Below are positions 6,186 to 15,800 of a stretch of 24,739 nt of DNA, in pieces (positions within the stretch are counted from its first letter, which is position 1; each line of letters begins with the position of its first letter). Made by a program: the position numbers and the translations under genes. Source of the DNA: a virus. The notes under the pieces are model-generated. The model ran no database searches. It had not been told where the DNA came from and worked only from the letters and a program-made list of their open reading frames with translations. The stretch lies in the IMG/VR virus record IMGVR_UViG_3300020469_000252, positions 1 through 24,739 of that record; one strand, given 5' to 3'.

Positions 6186-7106
6186 ATGCCAGTTAGTCCA
6201 ACACTCGCGCTGATCGATCAGTATCAGCCTAAATTTGAAAGTCAGTGGCGTCGTCTTGCCCAGCAGGTCGATAGCCGTCTTAGCGGCGCTGTTAGCGTCA
6301 ATTCCAACTGCACCGGTGAGGTAAACTACCGCGACCAGATTAAGCCTATTGACGTTTCGTCACTTGGCACTCCTAGTCAAAACCGCATTGCTGCAACCGC
6401 AATCTCTGAAATCGAAACTCAGAAGCGCGCTAACTACCCTGAGAAGTTCCAGGCTGTTAAGCACTTTGACGAGTTTGACGAGGTGTGGCTTGCAGAGCAG
6501 TCAAAGCCCACATCGCAAACCTTCCTTGAGTTTAAGGCAGGATTTAACCGCAAGATGGATGATCTTATTATTGCCGCTGCAACCGGAACTTCAAAGACCG
6601 GTAACAATGGCGCTGTAAGCACAACTCTTCCAACAACGCAGGTTATTTCTGTTGATACCGGCGGCACTGGATCTGGAATGAACCTTTCCAAAATCCTTGA
6701 TGCTAAACAGCTTATGGAGCAGAACGAAGTCTTCGGTCAAGATATTGACGGTGACGACGCTTACCTTGTTCTTAACGCCAAAGCCCTTCGCGGTCTTTAT
6801 GATGAAGCTAAAATCACTTCAAGTGATTACGCCGGCGAACTACAGGCTCTCTTTAACGGAGAGATTGACCAGTTCCTTGGTTTTAACTTTATCCGCACCG
6901 AGCGCCTCGCAGTCGCTACCAATGTTCGCACTTGCTTTGCTTTCGTGAAGTCAGGTATCGCACTTGATATTTGGCAGAATCCTAAGTTTAAGCTTAGCGA
7001 GCGTAACGACTTCAATGACGCCGCCCAGCTTCGCGGAACTGCCGCAGCAGGAGCCACTCGCCTTGAGGAAATCAAGGTTGTAGAGATTCCTTGCGACGAG
7101 TCCTAG
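6186..7106 (+). CDS. Major capsid protein
   Basis: The 306-residue product begins MPVSPTLALIDQYQPKFE and shows the pattern of the podovirus 'phage capsid protein' family with the HK97 fold: an N-arm with QQVDSRLSGAV, the YRDQIKPIDVSSLGTPSQNR segment, an E-loop-like region RKMDDLIIAAATGT (near 120-135) with a Gly/Thr/Ser-rich stretch, a spine-helix region (LSKILDAKQLMEQNEVFG) and a C-terminal LDIWQNPKFKLSER strand. Context agrees: the scaffold gene is upstream and tail tubular genes are downstream. Codons are noticeably skewed toward CTT, CGT, GTT, GCC and AAC compared with neighbouring genes, fitting high expression. The 283-base leader and flanking terminators suggest an independent unit. 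No Shine-Dalgarno; the upstream stretch is A-rich. Confidence 0.92.
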   Translation: MPVSPTLALIDQYQPKFESQWRRLAQQVDSRLSGAVSVNSNCTGEVNYRDQIKPIDVSSLGTPSQNRIAATAISEIETQKRANYPEKFQAVKHFDEFDEVWLAEQSKPTSQTFLEFKAGFNRKMDDLIIAAATGTSKTGNNGAVSTTLPTTQVISVDTGGTGSGMNLSKILDAKQLMEQNEVFGQDIDGDDAYLVLNAKALRGLYDEAKITSSDYAGELQALFNGEIDQFLGFNFIRTERLAVATNVRTCFAFVKSGIALDIWQNPKFKLSERNDFNDAAQLRGTAAAGATRLEEIKVVEIPCDES

Positions 7107-7124
7107 TCCATAGCAACAACCAAC

Positions 7125-7167
7125 AAGGGTCCGTCTGTCTTTCGGGGCGGGCGGGCCTTTCCTTTTT
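7125..7167 (+). terminator. Intrinsic terminator after capsid gene, UUCG loop
   Basis: GGTCCGTCTGTCT (7128-7140) pairs with GGGCGGGCGGGCC (7145-7157), 13 pairs of which five are G-T wobbles, around a TTCG loop (7141-7144). The helix extends by A-T pairs from 7125-7126 into 7159-7160. A T-rich tail runs to 7167, where the next ATG begins at once. Because of the wobbles the helix is stable as RNA on this strand only. Confidence 0.82.
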
Positions 7168-7788
7168 ATGAGCAAGATCATTACCGACATCGACATCGCC
7201 AACCAAGCGCTTGGCTATTTGGGAGAGCAGACAATTGCAACAATGTCTGAAAACACCAAGGAGGCACGGCAGGTCTCGCTCCACTTTGACCAGACGCTCC
7301 GTGAGATCATGGAGAAACACAGGTGGTCAGTAGGCCGGAAAAGAACTAGAATGACGCTATCCGGCGCAACACCAGATTTCGGGTGGTCTTACGCTCACAT
7401 TATCCCAGAAGACTGCCTGAGAGTCTTGGATTTGTTTGAGCTTTCAGAAGAGACACCCACACCAAGTCCAGTTCCTATTCGCAAGTTTGAGAAGGAGCCT
7501 GGCCTTATCCTTAGTAACATTAAGCATTGCGGATTAGTCTACATCAAAGAGGTAATCTCATCAGATCTGTCACCACTTCTTGTTAAGGCTCTAGCAATCA
7601 AGCTGGCATCAAAGCTAGCAATTCCCCTCGGTGAGTCCAGACTGGCCGGCGATCTATCTAATATGGCCGACAATGCCATCAAAGACGCATGGCTGAGCGA
7701 CGCAAGACAGTCACGATCAGGAGAAAACTCTGACTTCCTCCAAAGATCCGAAGAAAACAACGCCGAAAGCGGAAGATACAATGCCTGA
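7168..7788 (+). CDS. Tail tubular protein A (T7 gp11-like adaptor)
   Basis: The 206-residue product begins MSKIITDIDIANQALGYLG, the family's characteristic 'N-x-A-L-x-x-LG' start, followed by the helix TLREIMEKHRWSVGRKR. The ILSNIKHCGLVYIKEV segment (about 111-127) and the LVKALAIKLASKLAIPL helix (about 134-150) are also typical of the family. In T7 this adaptor forms the ring under the portal that receives gp12. Length matches T7 gp11. Its start lies directly on the T-tract of the capsid terminator, and its end overlaps the next gene by 8 bases. Confidence 0.88.
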   Translation: MSKIITDIDIANQALGYLGEQTIATMSENTKEARQVSLHFDQTLREIMEKHRWSVGRKRTRMTLSGATPDFGWSYAHIIPEDCLRVLDLFELSEETPTPSPVPIRKFEKEPGLILSNIKHCGLVYIKEVISSDLSPLLVKALAIKLASKLAIPLGESRLAGDLSNMADNAIKDAWLSDARQSRSGENSDFLQRSEENNAESGRYNA

Positions 7789-10513
7789 GTTTTTGCAGTC
7801 TAACTTTAATGGTGAGTGGTCTCCGCTCATGCTTGGCCGTGTAGAGCTGTCACGATACGCTACATCGCTAAGAACGATGGAGAACTTTGCCCCGACCATA
7901 CCTGGCGGCGCGAGAAAGCGACCTGGCACTGAATACATTGGCGAGGTCAGAGATTCATCAAAGAAAACACGGCTTGAAAGCTTCACGTTTTCTAATGAGG
8001 AATCTTACTTGCTAGAGTTTAGCGATCTTAAGTTAAGGTTCTGGAGAAATGGGTCACTATTAACGGATAATGGAGGTAATCCTTACGTTAAAACAACTCC
8101 CTACACTGAGAATGAGGTGTTTAGTCTAAGAATGACATCGACAAACGACATTGTCTATATCGCTTCGCCTAATCATACTCCATACAAGTTAACCAGAACA
8201 TCTGACACTACGTTTGATTTTGCGCTGCTTGAGTTTAAGAACCAGCCGTTTGAAGACGAAAACCTTACAGATGTCACCATAAGCGCGTCTGCAACAGCAG
8301 GAACAGGTATAACCTTAACGTCTTCCAGTAATTTATTTACTGATGACATGGATGATCCAAATGGCAGTCCAAATGCAAGCACGTTTAAAATTTCTCACTA
8401 TGTTCCTAGGACTGTATTAGAAAGCTCTATTAATGAAACTAAAGTGCTAGGCCCTGCTAATTTTTCTCCTGCAACTTCTCACCAAGTAGGAGATGAAATT
8501 AGACATCCCGTTACTACGGGAAGCACTACATATTTTTACTACACCTGCCATACAGCATACCCTGCAAATACTTCTGCTTCTGCTGAAACAAATCCTCTTA
8601 ATTTAAATCAATATTTTTCTCCTGGTGTAGTTGCAGAGGTTTTAGGGACAACTTCTGATGTGATGAAGTTTTACATTGAAGGAGAATGGTCATTCAGAAC
8701 AGAGGGTTCATGGGATGGTGAATGGGGTATTCAAGAATCAGAAGATGGGCAGGACAATAACTGGATAACTAGATTTTCAATGGCGTCTTACTCTGGCTCT
8801 GATAACTACGTAAGAGAGGGTGACGAGTCGGCCAATCCAATTTGGCTCCGTGTTGTATTGTTTAATACTGCTAGCGGAACAAACCATAGAGTGACGTGGA
8901 CAACTGCCGATGTTGAAAAGTCAGGAGAAGTTACAGTTACTGGTTACACTTCTCCGACAGAAGTCACTGCTAATGTAAGCACAACTAGGCCACTTTATTC
9001 TACGGCAGCAACTAAACACTGGTCAGAAAATGAGTGGAATTATAGAAAAGGGTTTCCAAGTCAGGTGTTCTTTAAAAACAACCGGCTTTGTTTTGCTTCT
9101 ACTAAGGCAGACAACCAAGCTATCTGGGGTAGCGAAGTAGATAAATGGGATAACTTTAAGCGTGGCATACAAGGAGACTCGCAGCCATTTAAAGACGTTT
9201 TAAGGACCGGCAACCAAGATCCGATACAATGGGTATCCGAGCAGTCAAAGACGCTTCTAGGGCTATCCTCGCAGATAAGAAACCTAACCGGTGAAGACGG
9301 GTCGTCTATTCTAGCGCCAGGTAAGAACAGCTCGGCAAGACAAGCCGGTCGCGGCGCTGCTGATTTAGAGCCTGTAGAGGTTGATGACTTTACATTCTAC
9401 GTCCAGCTAGGAGGCAGGATCATCAGAGGTCTCACAAACGATTATGAGCGGGGCGTTTACGCTGCTGCTGATATGACTAGAGAGGCTGAACACGTAACAA
9501 AAGGTGGTGTCAAGCAGATGGCGTTTCAGCTAAACCGTGTTTCTACGCTCTACGCCGTCACAGGAGAGGGTATTGCTGCCTGCCTAGTGTTTGATCCAGA
9601 AGTGGAGAAAATGGGCTGGTATCGCCTCAAAACGCAAGGAGGGACAATTGAGTCAGTTGCTATCCTTCCGGCTACCGGAGAAGAAGACGAGGTCTACTTT
9701 GTCGTTAAAAGAACCATTAATGGAAGCACCAAGCGCTACATTGAGAGGTTAAAGAACGATCAGATCAGAATTCAAGATGATGGCCTGCAAGACGATATGT
9801 TTTATGTCGATTGCGGCACTACGATTACCGGCACTAATATTTCTACAAATTCTACGACTGATGTCACCACTATTGCTGGATCAACTCACCTAGAAGGTAA
9901 AGAAATACAGATTCTTTTAGACGGGGACTATTTTGGCAAGAAAACAGTAAGCAGCGGGTCTGTTACGATACCTACTATTACTAATGATAATTTCAATAAC
10001 GCATCTTCATACAAAGTCGGGGATCGCGTAAGGTTTTTGTCTAGCGGAACCTATACTTATTTTGTTTGTGTTCTTGCATACACTGGAGGTAATTCTTCGC
10101 AAACTGATCCGGCATTAGCAGTAGATTCAAATTCAAATCTATACTTTGCTGCTAGCAAGGCAACTTGTGGCTTATCTATTGAGGCTAAGCTATGGCCAAT
10201 GCCGTTAGAGGGCATTACAGCGTCAGGAACGACCTCTGGAGACAAGAAGCGCGTCAAAGAAATTACGATTGACGTTATGAACTCGCTCGGAATCCAGACA
10301 AAAGACTCACCAGATGACACTAAGGAGCCTACAGATCTTACTCCAAGACAGTCTGATGCAGACCTTGGATCATCGCCGGCACTCTACAGCGGCAAACTAG
10401 AAGTCAGAAATACTCTGCCTAGATCGTTTGATGGTAATGTTTTTTACCAATCAGATATTCCTTTTGGCGTATTTATCCGTAATATTATCACCAAATGGGA
10501 GAAGACCAGCTAA
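7781..10513 (+). CDS. Tail tubular protein B (T7 gp12-like nozzle)
   Basis: The 910-residue protein begins with the gp12 signature FLQSNFNGEWSPLMLGR (residues 4-20), then YATSLRTMENFAPTIPGGAR and RPGTEYIG. In T7 gp12 forms the tail nozzle below the adaptor. At 910 residues it is longer than T7 gp12 (about 790). Much of the excess lies in two similar inserts, about residues 225-283 (HQVGDEIRHPVTTGSTTYF) and 741-794 (YKVGDRVRFLSSGTYTYFV), each with a Y/H-x-VGD-x-[IV] start, a small loop, an aromatic strand and a Pro/Asn-rich end. They resemble small carbohydrate-binding or beta modules of the ChiA type. The PFKDVLRTGNQDPIQWVSEQ segment near 466 is also typical of gp12. It overlaps the next gene by 19 bases. 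Confidence 0.88.
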   Translation: MPEFLQSNFNGEWSPLMLGRVELSRYATSLRTMENFAPTIPGGARKRPGTEYIGEVRDSSKKTRLESFTFSNEESYLLEFSDLKLRFWRNGSLLTDNGGNPYVKTTPYTENEVFSLRMTSTNDIVYIASPNHTPYKLTRTSDTTFDFALLEFKNQPFEDENLTDVTISASATAGTGITLTSSSNLFTDDMDDPNGSPNASTFKISHYVPRTVLESSINETKVLGPANFSPATSHQVGDEIRHPVTTGSTTYFYYTCHTAYPANTSASAETNPLNLNQYFSPGVVAEVLGTTSDVMKFYIEGEWSFRTEGSWDGEWGIQESEDGQDNNWITRFSMASYSGSDNYVREGDESANPIWLRVVLFNTASGTNHRVTWTTADVEKSGEVTVTGYTSPTEVTANVSTTRPLYSTAATKHWSENEWNYRKGFPSQVFFKNNRLCFASTKADNQAIWGSEVDKWDNFKRGIQGDSQPFKDVLRTGNQDPIQWVSEQSKTLLGLSSQIRNLTGEDGSSILAPGKNSSARQAGRGAADLEPVEVDDFTFYVQLGGRIIRGLTNDYERGVYAAADMTREAEHVTKGGVKQMAFQLNRVSTLYAVTGEGIAACLVFDPEVEKMGWYRLKTQGGTIESVAILPATGEEDEVYFVVKRTINGSTKRYIERLKNDQIRIQDDGLQDDMFYVDCGTTITGTNISTNSTTDVTTIAGSTHLEGKEIQILLDGDYFGKKTVSSGSVTIPTITNDNFNNASSYKVGDRVRFLSSGTYTYFVCVLAYTGGNSSQTDPALAVDSNSNLYFAASKATCGLSIEAKLWPMPLEGITASGTTSGDKKRVKEITIDVMNSLGIQTKDSPDDTKEPTDLTPRQSDADLGSSPALYSGKLEVRNTLPRSFDGNVFYQSDIPFGVFIRNIITKWEKTS

Positions 10514-10899
10514 CCTTGAAACCTTACTTTCCAGAACACTATCCATTGCTTTGCCAATGGTGGGACTCACACGGCTCTCTGAGGGCTAGTAGGTCTGATT
10601 TGGAGTCTGGTATAGGATTGGTGGCAGAAAGCGATTCTAGGCCCGTTGGAGCGTGTTTCTTGTATGTTACAGGAGCGCTTGGGTTTATTGAGGCTATGGT
10701 TATTAGCCCTGATTCAACTGTGTCCAAGTCTAGAAAGATTGCTGACACTTTATTTAAGGAGCTGCACAAGATAGCCAAGGCAGAAGGCGTCAACAAGCTA
10801 ATCGCTTTTGTTCAGTCTAAAGGCATGGTCAGGGAGTGTTCTCGCTCAGGTTTCACACAAGTCGGGCCACCTATGGCGCAAATGGTTCAAACAATATAA
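10495..10899 (+). CDS. GNAT-fold protein in T7 gp13 position (internal virion protein A-like)
   Basis: The 134-residue protein has the GNAT layout: strands at VGACFLYVTGALGFIEAMVI (51-70), a helix from S79 to G98, a strand KLIAFVQ (101-107), and a C-terminal RECSRSGFTQVG (113-124) resembling the family's 'kaGF' ending. The acetyl-CoA pyrophosphate loop, usually [QR]xxGx[GA], reads SKSRKIA at 77-83 with no glycine, so acetyltransferase activity is doubtful. T7 gp13, which lies at this same place after gp12 and has about the same length (138), also has a GNAT-like fold and helps build the ejected core. I infer the same role here. It starts 19 bases inside the gp12-like gene; the next gene follows after 4 bases. 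Confidence 0.7.
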   Translation: MGEDQLTLKPYFPEHYPLLCQWWDSHGSLRASRSDLESGIGLVAESDSRPVGACFLYVTGALGFIEAMVISPDSTVSKSRKIADTLFKELHKIAKAEGVNKLIAFVQSKGMVRECSRSGFTQVGPPMAQMVQTI

Positions 10900-10903
10900 A
10901 GAA

Positions 10904-11374
10904 ATGGGACTTCCAAACATTTTAATGGGTGCTGCAACTGCAATGAAAGCGGGTGCATCAATTCAACAAGGGCAGATGGCAATGCAGTCTGCTAGGTATA
11001 ATGCGAGAGTTATTGCGCGGCAAGCTGAGCAAGAGGCAGAAGCTTCGTTAGAAAGCATGGCTCGCAAAAGAACCGAAAACGAAAGAGCGTTATCATCGAT
11101 CAAGCTCCGTATGCAGGAGTCTGGACTTGATACGACTCAGGGATCTAGCGCGGATTACTTTGATGAGGCCACCTCAAGACTTGAGTTACAGATTTTAGAC
11201 GAAGCCAGACAGATGTCATTTAGAGAAAAAGCAAGGCGCAACGAAGCCCAAATGCAGATCTACCAAGGCAAAGTGGCAAGAGCTAACGCACAAGCTACGG
11301 CAATGGGTCAGCTTATAGGGGGGGCAGCTAGAATTTCTGGACGAGAATTTGATTTAAGATCAAAAACAAAATAA
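10904..11374 (+). CDS. Internal virion protein B (T7 gp14-like)
   Basis: The 156-residue protein starts at ATG 10904 (MGLPNILMGAATAMKAGA). The frame is open further upstream inside the GNAT gene, but that part gives no sensible sequence. The build is that of gp14-like ejection proteins: a Gly/Ala-rich hydrophobic N-terminus suited to membrane insertion, then long Ala/Gln/Glu/Arg helices (ARVIARQAEQEAEASLESMA), a G-x-D-x-x-x-GSS turn near residue 78, and a final AMGQLIGGAARISG segment. In T7 gp14 leaves the virion and inserts in the outer membrane. The order after the gp13-like gene and before gp15- and gp16-like genes supports the call. Confidence 0.72.
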   Translation: MGLPNILMGAATAMKAGASIQQGQMAMQSARYNARVIARQAEQEAEASLESMARKRTENERALSSIKLRMQESGLDTTQGSSADYFDEATSRLELQILDEARQMSFREKARRNEAQMQIYQGKVARANAQATAMGQLIGGAARISGREFDLRSKTK

Positions 11375-11387
11375 TTAATAGCAAGAT

Positions 11388-12806
11388 ATGCCACAGTTAC
11401 CAAATTTAACAGGGCCGGCAGTGCCTCCAGAGCAAGCGGCAGGCATCAGAGTTGGAGTCCCTTCTAATTCTGGCCTACAAGCAATAGCGCAAGCTGTCGG
11501 AATGGTTGGGGAAGAGATCTTAGATGCTAAAGTTAAAATATTAGATAGGCAAAACAAGCTTGATATTCTTGATAACGAAAGCGCTTACGGGAGGCACATG
11601 GCTAGTCATCAGCAAAAATTAGACGTTAATAATCCAGTAAGTTGGATTGATGAAACAAAAAAAGCTTCGGATGATTTTATTGACGGCCTTTCTAGAAAAA
11701 GCTTAGCGCCAGAGGCTCTAGACTCAATAAAGATGAGGATTGCAAATTACGAGTCTAAGATGCTACAAGGAGTAGCTAGAGACGCACAACTTGCTCAAGT
11801 TCAAATTTTATCTGGCGAGTTTCAAAATAGACAAACAGCATTACTGCAAAATAGAGATTTTGATGGTGCAGCAAGAAACCTTGAAGAATCTGCATTAGAT
11901 TTAGGGTTAAGAAATGATGAGGTCGAAGCTGGCCTTATGAAGATTCAGCAAGAGCAAACAAAAGCTGAGTATGATGATCAAGCTGCATCTGGGAATGCAG
12001 AATATTTTGAACATGAAAGGCAAGGTCTTTCTAAGAGTGATAGGTTAAGGTATAAGCAGTCCGCTAAATTAAACAGGGCCAGAATGGAAAACGAGTCTCT
12101 TGAAAAGATTTATGAAAAAATTGAATTAAGTCAGATTAAGACAAAGAAAGATTTAGAGTCGGCTTTAAATGGAGACCCAAGAATATCAGAAGCATCGGCT
12201 GTTAAAATGTTAAATAACTGGGACAAAAACACTCCAATAAGCTTTGCTGAAAAAAAGAAGCATTTAGATACACTTAATGATTTGTTTAAAGCGTATAAAG
12301 ACGGAAAGATTTCTAAAGATGTTTATGCGGAAGCTCATCATAACGCCTCGTCTAAAATTTACGCTATGTCAAATAGACCTGGAACTGGGGGGTTAAGGCA
12401 AAGGGCATACGCGCTTGATCCAACAAAATGGACTAACGGATTGCCCAGCTCTAGCTCTAGAACACAAAAAGATATAGAAATAGAATCAATGGTTAAATCA
12501 TTTGTTTCTTACGGGGGGATGGGGGAAGTTCCTTCTAGAGAAGATGATAGCGTTAAGCCAATTAGCAAAACTATAAAAAAAGCAGAGATAGAATATATTC
12601 GCGAAAGAGTTGAGCAAGATGTAAAAGAATGGGCTAGTCGTCCAGAAAACGAAAATGCAACTCGTGAGGAAAAAGCCGAAAAAATAGTTGAGTTTACTCA
12701 ATTAAATTACGTCGAAGACGTATTTGAGAAAAAAGAGATTATACGAAGTTATAAAGATATAATTTCCCCGGATTCAAGCACTAAAGGTATTCTCCCTAAA
12801 CGATAG
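11388..12806 (+). CDS. Internal virion protein C (T7 gp15-like)
   Basis: The 472-residue, mostly helical, charged protein has a Pro-rich, flexible N-terminus (MPQLPNLTGPAVPPEQAAG) and then long helices with heptad character (DAKVKILDRQNKLDILDNES). This resembles gp15-like core proteins in length range, composition and order. T7 gp15 (747 residues) forms the periplasmic part of the ejection channel; this one is shorter. No catalytic motif is visible. DNA here is noticeably richer in A+T than in the packaging genes. The gene starts 13 bases after the preceding stop, and the giant gene follows after 5 bases. Confidence 0.7.
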   Translation: MPQLPNLTGPAVPPEQAAGIRVGVPSNSGLQAIAQAVGMVGEEILDAKVKILDRQNKLDILDNESAYGRHMASHQQKLDVNNPVSWIDETKKASDDFIDGLSRKSLAPEALDSIKMRIANYESKMLQGVARDAQLAQVQILSGEFQNRQTALLQNRDFDGAARNLEESALDLGLRNDEVEAGLMKIQQEQTKAEYDDQAASGNAEYFEHERQGLSKSDRLRYKQSAKLNRARMENESLEKIYEKIELSQIKTKKDLESALNGDPRISEASAVKMLNNWDKNTPISFAEKKKHLDTLNDLFKAYKDGKISKDVYAEAHHNASSKIYAMSNRPGTGGLRQRAYALDPTKWTNGLPSSSSRTQKDIEIESMVKSFVSYGGMGEVPSREDDSVKPISKTIKKAEIEYIRERVEQDVKEWASRPENENATREEKAEKIVEFTQLNYVEDVFEKKEIIRSYKDIISPDSSTKGILPKR

Positions 12807-12811
12807 GTTAA

Positions 12812-15800
12812 ATGAGTAATTTAAAACAATTTACAAAAACACCAGAGTTTTTCTTTGGAGACCCATTACTTTCTCAGGTTGATGCTGATAAAGAAGCAAT
12901 CAAACAAGTTAGGAACTTTCAAAAACCAAACAATTTCTTTCCAGGAGATCTATCTGCTAATTTAAGCAGAACTCTTTCTAAGAAGTTTCTTCAATCATAT
13001 GATGAATGGAATAAAGGAAGGGGTGTTGCTCCTTTTTCGTCAATGCGAGAAGCAAACCAAAAGTTTAGAAGTGAAAACTATGCTAAAAATTTACCAGTGT
13101 GGCAGAATTTATTTTCTGATGAAAAGTTTGAGCAGGCATTAGATAGACGAGGTCTTAAAACAGGATACCAAAAAGTAGTAAACACCATTGGCGAATCTGA
13201 TAGTTTAAAAAACAAGTTTCGCGAAAAAATGTTTTTGCAAGATCTTGCTGGCAGTAGAGATGATTTAACTAAAGCGCGAGTTGCAAAAGATGTCTTAAAG
13301 CATAAAGATCACCCAGAAAAATCATTTATTGATTTAGCTAAGCAATGGGTTGTAAAACAAAACGAGAAAGTTGAACTTGGGAAAAATGCTTATAAGATGG
13401 GCATTGATGCCTTTATAGCAGATGATGGGAAAAGCTTTCTTGATGGATTAAAAAAAGTAAGAGAGGCTGGACCTTCGGCAGAAAGCGCATTTCATAATGC
13501 TTATTACGAGATGAGAGAAGGCGATGGAAAAGCAATGTTATTTCAAGTTAACAAACTTGTTGCCAAGGCTAAATCAGAAGGAGAAAGAGGTTTATTTGAA
13601 CAAAAGAAAGATTTACCGGAAGCATCAATTGGTCTTATTGCTGAATTTTATGCAAAGCCAGGCGGTCGGGAAAAATTCTTAATGATTCTAAATAATAAAA
13701 TTGAACAAGAATCATCAAAAACTGACGTTAGCTTCTTTACTAAATTTTTAAAACAAGCATCTAGGTTTTATGAGTCTGAAATTGGAGCTGCCGGTAGAAA
13801 TATTTTAAGAAGGAATATTGAAGAAAGTGACCGATCTTTATTTTTTCCAGATGATCCTGATTCTAAAAATTTTGAAACAGTAAATGGCAGAAAAGTTGCT
13901 AAGAAGCTCTCAGAACAAGAAAAAGCTTATTTTAGAAATGTCCAACAAGTCTCGGCTGACATTTCTAATGTTAAACAAGCTGTTTCTCAGATTGATGGAG
14001 AAAACTGGTTTTCAACTATGATCTTAGACCAGTCTGGCACATTGGCGCAAATGCCCCTTATTATGAATCCTGTTGGTTTCTATACTAGGTATGACTCTCA
14101 ACGGCAACTTGATACTGAAGAAATGTTATCGCAAAACCCTAATCTCTCATATGAAGAAGCTAGGGGCATGGCTCGTTTTTCTGCTGGAATGAATGTTTTT
14201 TCAGAGCGATTAGCTACAGGATTTTTCCTTAAAAAGTTTCCAACAATTAAAAATGTCACATCAAAAATAAAAGGCGCTAATCCTGTATCTGTAGCACAAG
14301 CCTTTAGGAGAGCCGGAGTAGCAGCAGCAGGTATAACTGGGGCGGAATATTTACAAGAATCTTTTCAAGAGGCTACGCTTCCTTTGACATTAGATTTATT
14401 TAGCGCCCTAAAAGAAGATATGCCTTATGGCAACTGGGATCAGTTTAAAATGTGGGATCAGCGAAGATTTTTAGCTGTTTTACCTCTAGCTATTCTTGGT
14501 GGTGGAGGTCAATCGGCTCGCGATACAATTTCTACAGCAGAGTTAGGAAAAGTGCTTCTAGCTAAGAACGACGTAATGATAAGCGGAAGATCTGAAAAGC
14601 AAGCCCAAGAAGTTGCAGAGCTAGCAATGACAGATCCAGATGCAGCTTTAGCTCTTTATAAAAAGCAAGGCGAGTCAATGAGCAAAGAGGAGCAAGAGGC
14701 TTTCGGCAACGAGGCAATGCGAAATGTTTACTCTGATCAACTTGGAGAAGAGTTTGCGGCTATGCCAATTGCTAGGCAAACTGAAGACGGAAAGTTTTCA
14801 TTGGATTTTCAAGATGGAAGAAAAGAAGAATATGATTCTGTAGCCGAAAGAGATCAAGCTTTAGAGAATTGGTCTAAGGAAGAGTTTTTCCAGACAAGGG
14901 AGGCAATGGAGGCTTTTGCTAAAATGGCTAAAGAAAGGGTTGAAGGAGAAGCTGATTTTAAAATTGAGCGTCCAAGAACTTTCCAAGATCTTGCGGATCA
15001 GGGTGTTGAAACGGAAGCGAATCTTAAAAAAGCCATTGGTGTATATTACTCCCAAATGGGAGAAGTCGCTCCAGATAAAATTGATTTAGCTAATTACATT
15101 GAAGAGGGGTCTGTTAGTCTAAAAAGAAATCTATCAGGCTTTGCAGTTAGATTAGCTCAAGGAGCGAGTCCTATTACAGTTGCTGAAGAATTCTCTGAGG
15201 GTTTTATTAGAAGAGCGGTAGGTTTAAATGAAACAAGTTTTGATGAAGTAAAAGCGCTTCTTGATGAATTTGGTGAAATGTCCGGCATACAAATGACGGA
15301 AGGCTATGACATAGATCCTGAGCGAGCTGTAATTGAAGGCTTTTCCAAGTTTTCTAAAGCTTATGCGCTACAAGGTAAGTATGATATGCTTCCCAAGGAG
15401 ACTCAGTCATGGATGTCTAAGGCATGGGCTGTAATGGAAAACAGCAATAACATTCCTGGCGTTTTAAAAGCATTTTCTGAGTTATTTTCAAAAATGTTCA
15501 AGGCTGTTTATGATGTGGCCAAGGCAATTGAGTTTCACAGAGCAAAAGGCGCTGGAATTGATCCTGACTTAGAAAGTATGGCGTTACGGGCGCTTGGCTT
15601 TGATGAGAAGGGGTATAATGAAAGAATGCAGGAGAGGGCTAACCAGGAAGCGCTTGAGGAAACATTTGATCCTAGTGATGAACTGTTTCAGCAAGTGAAA
15701 GGTAAGCTTCCGAATCCTAGATTAACTGATGTTGGAAAATACAAAAGCGACCTTATGAGAATCCATGACTCAATGGTTAAGGTTTCAAATAAAAAGCTAA

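Noticed and set aside
10808-10903. Upstream in-frame extension of the gp14-like gene to 10808.
   Set aside because: It overlaps the GNAT gene for 92 bases, and the added residues look unlike gp14-type proteins; ATG 10904 gives the expected hydrophobic Gly/Ala start.
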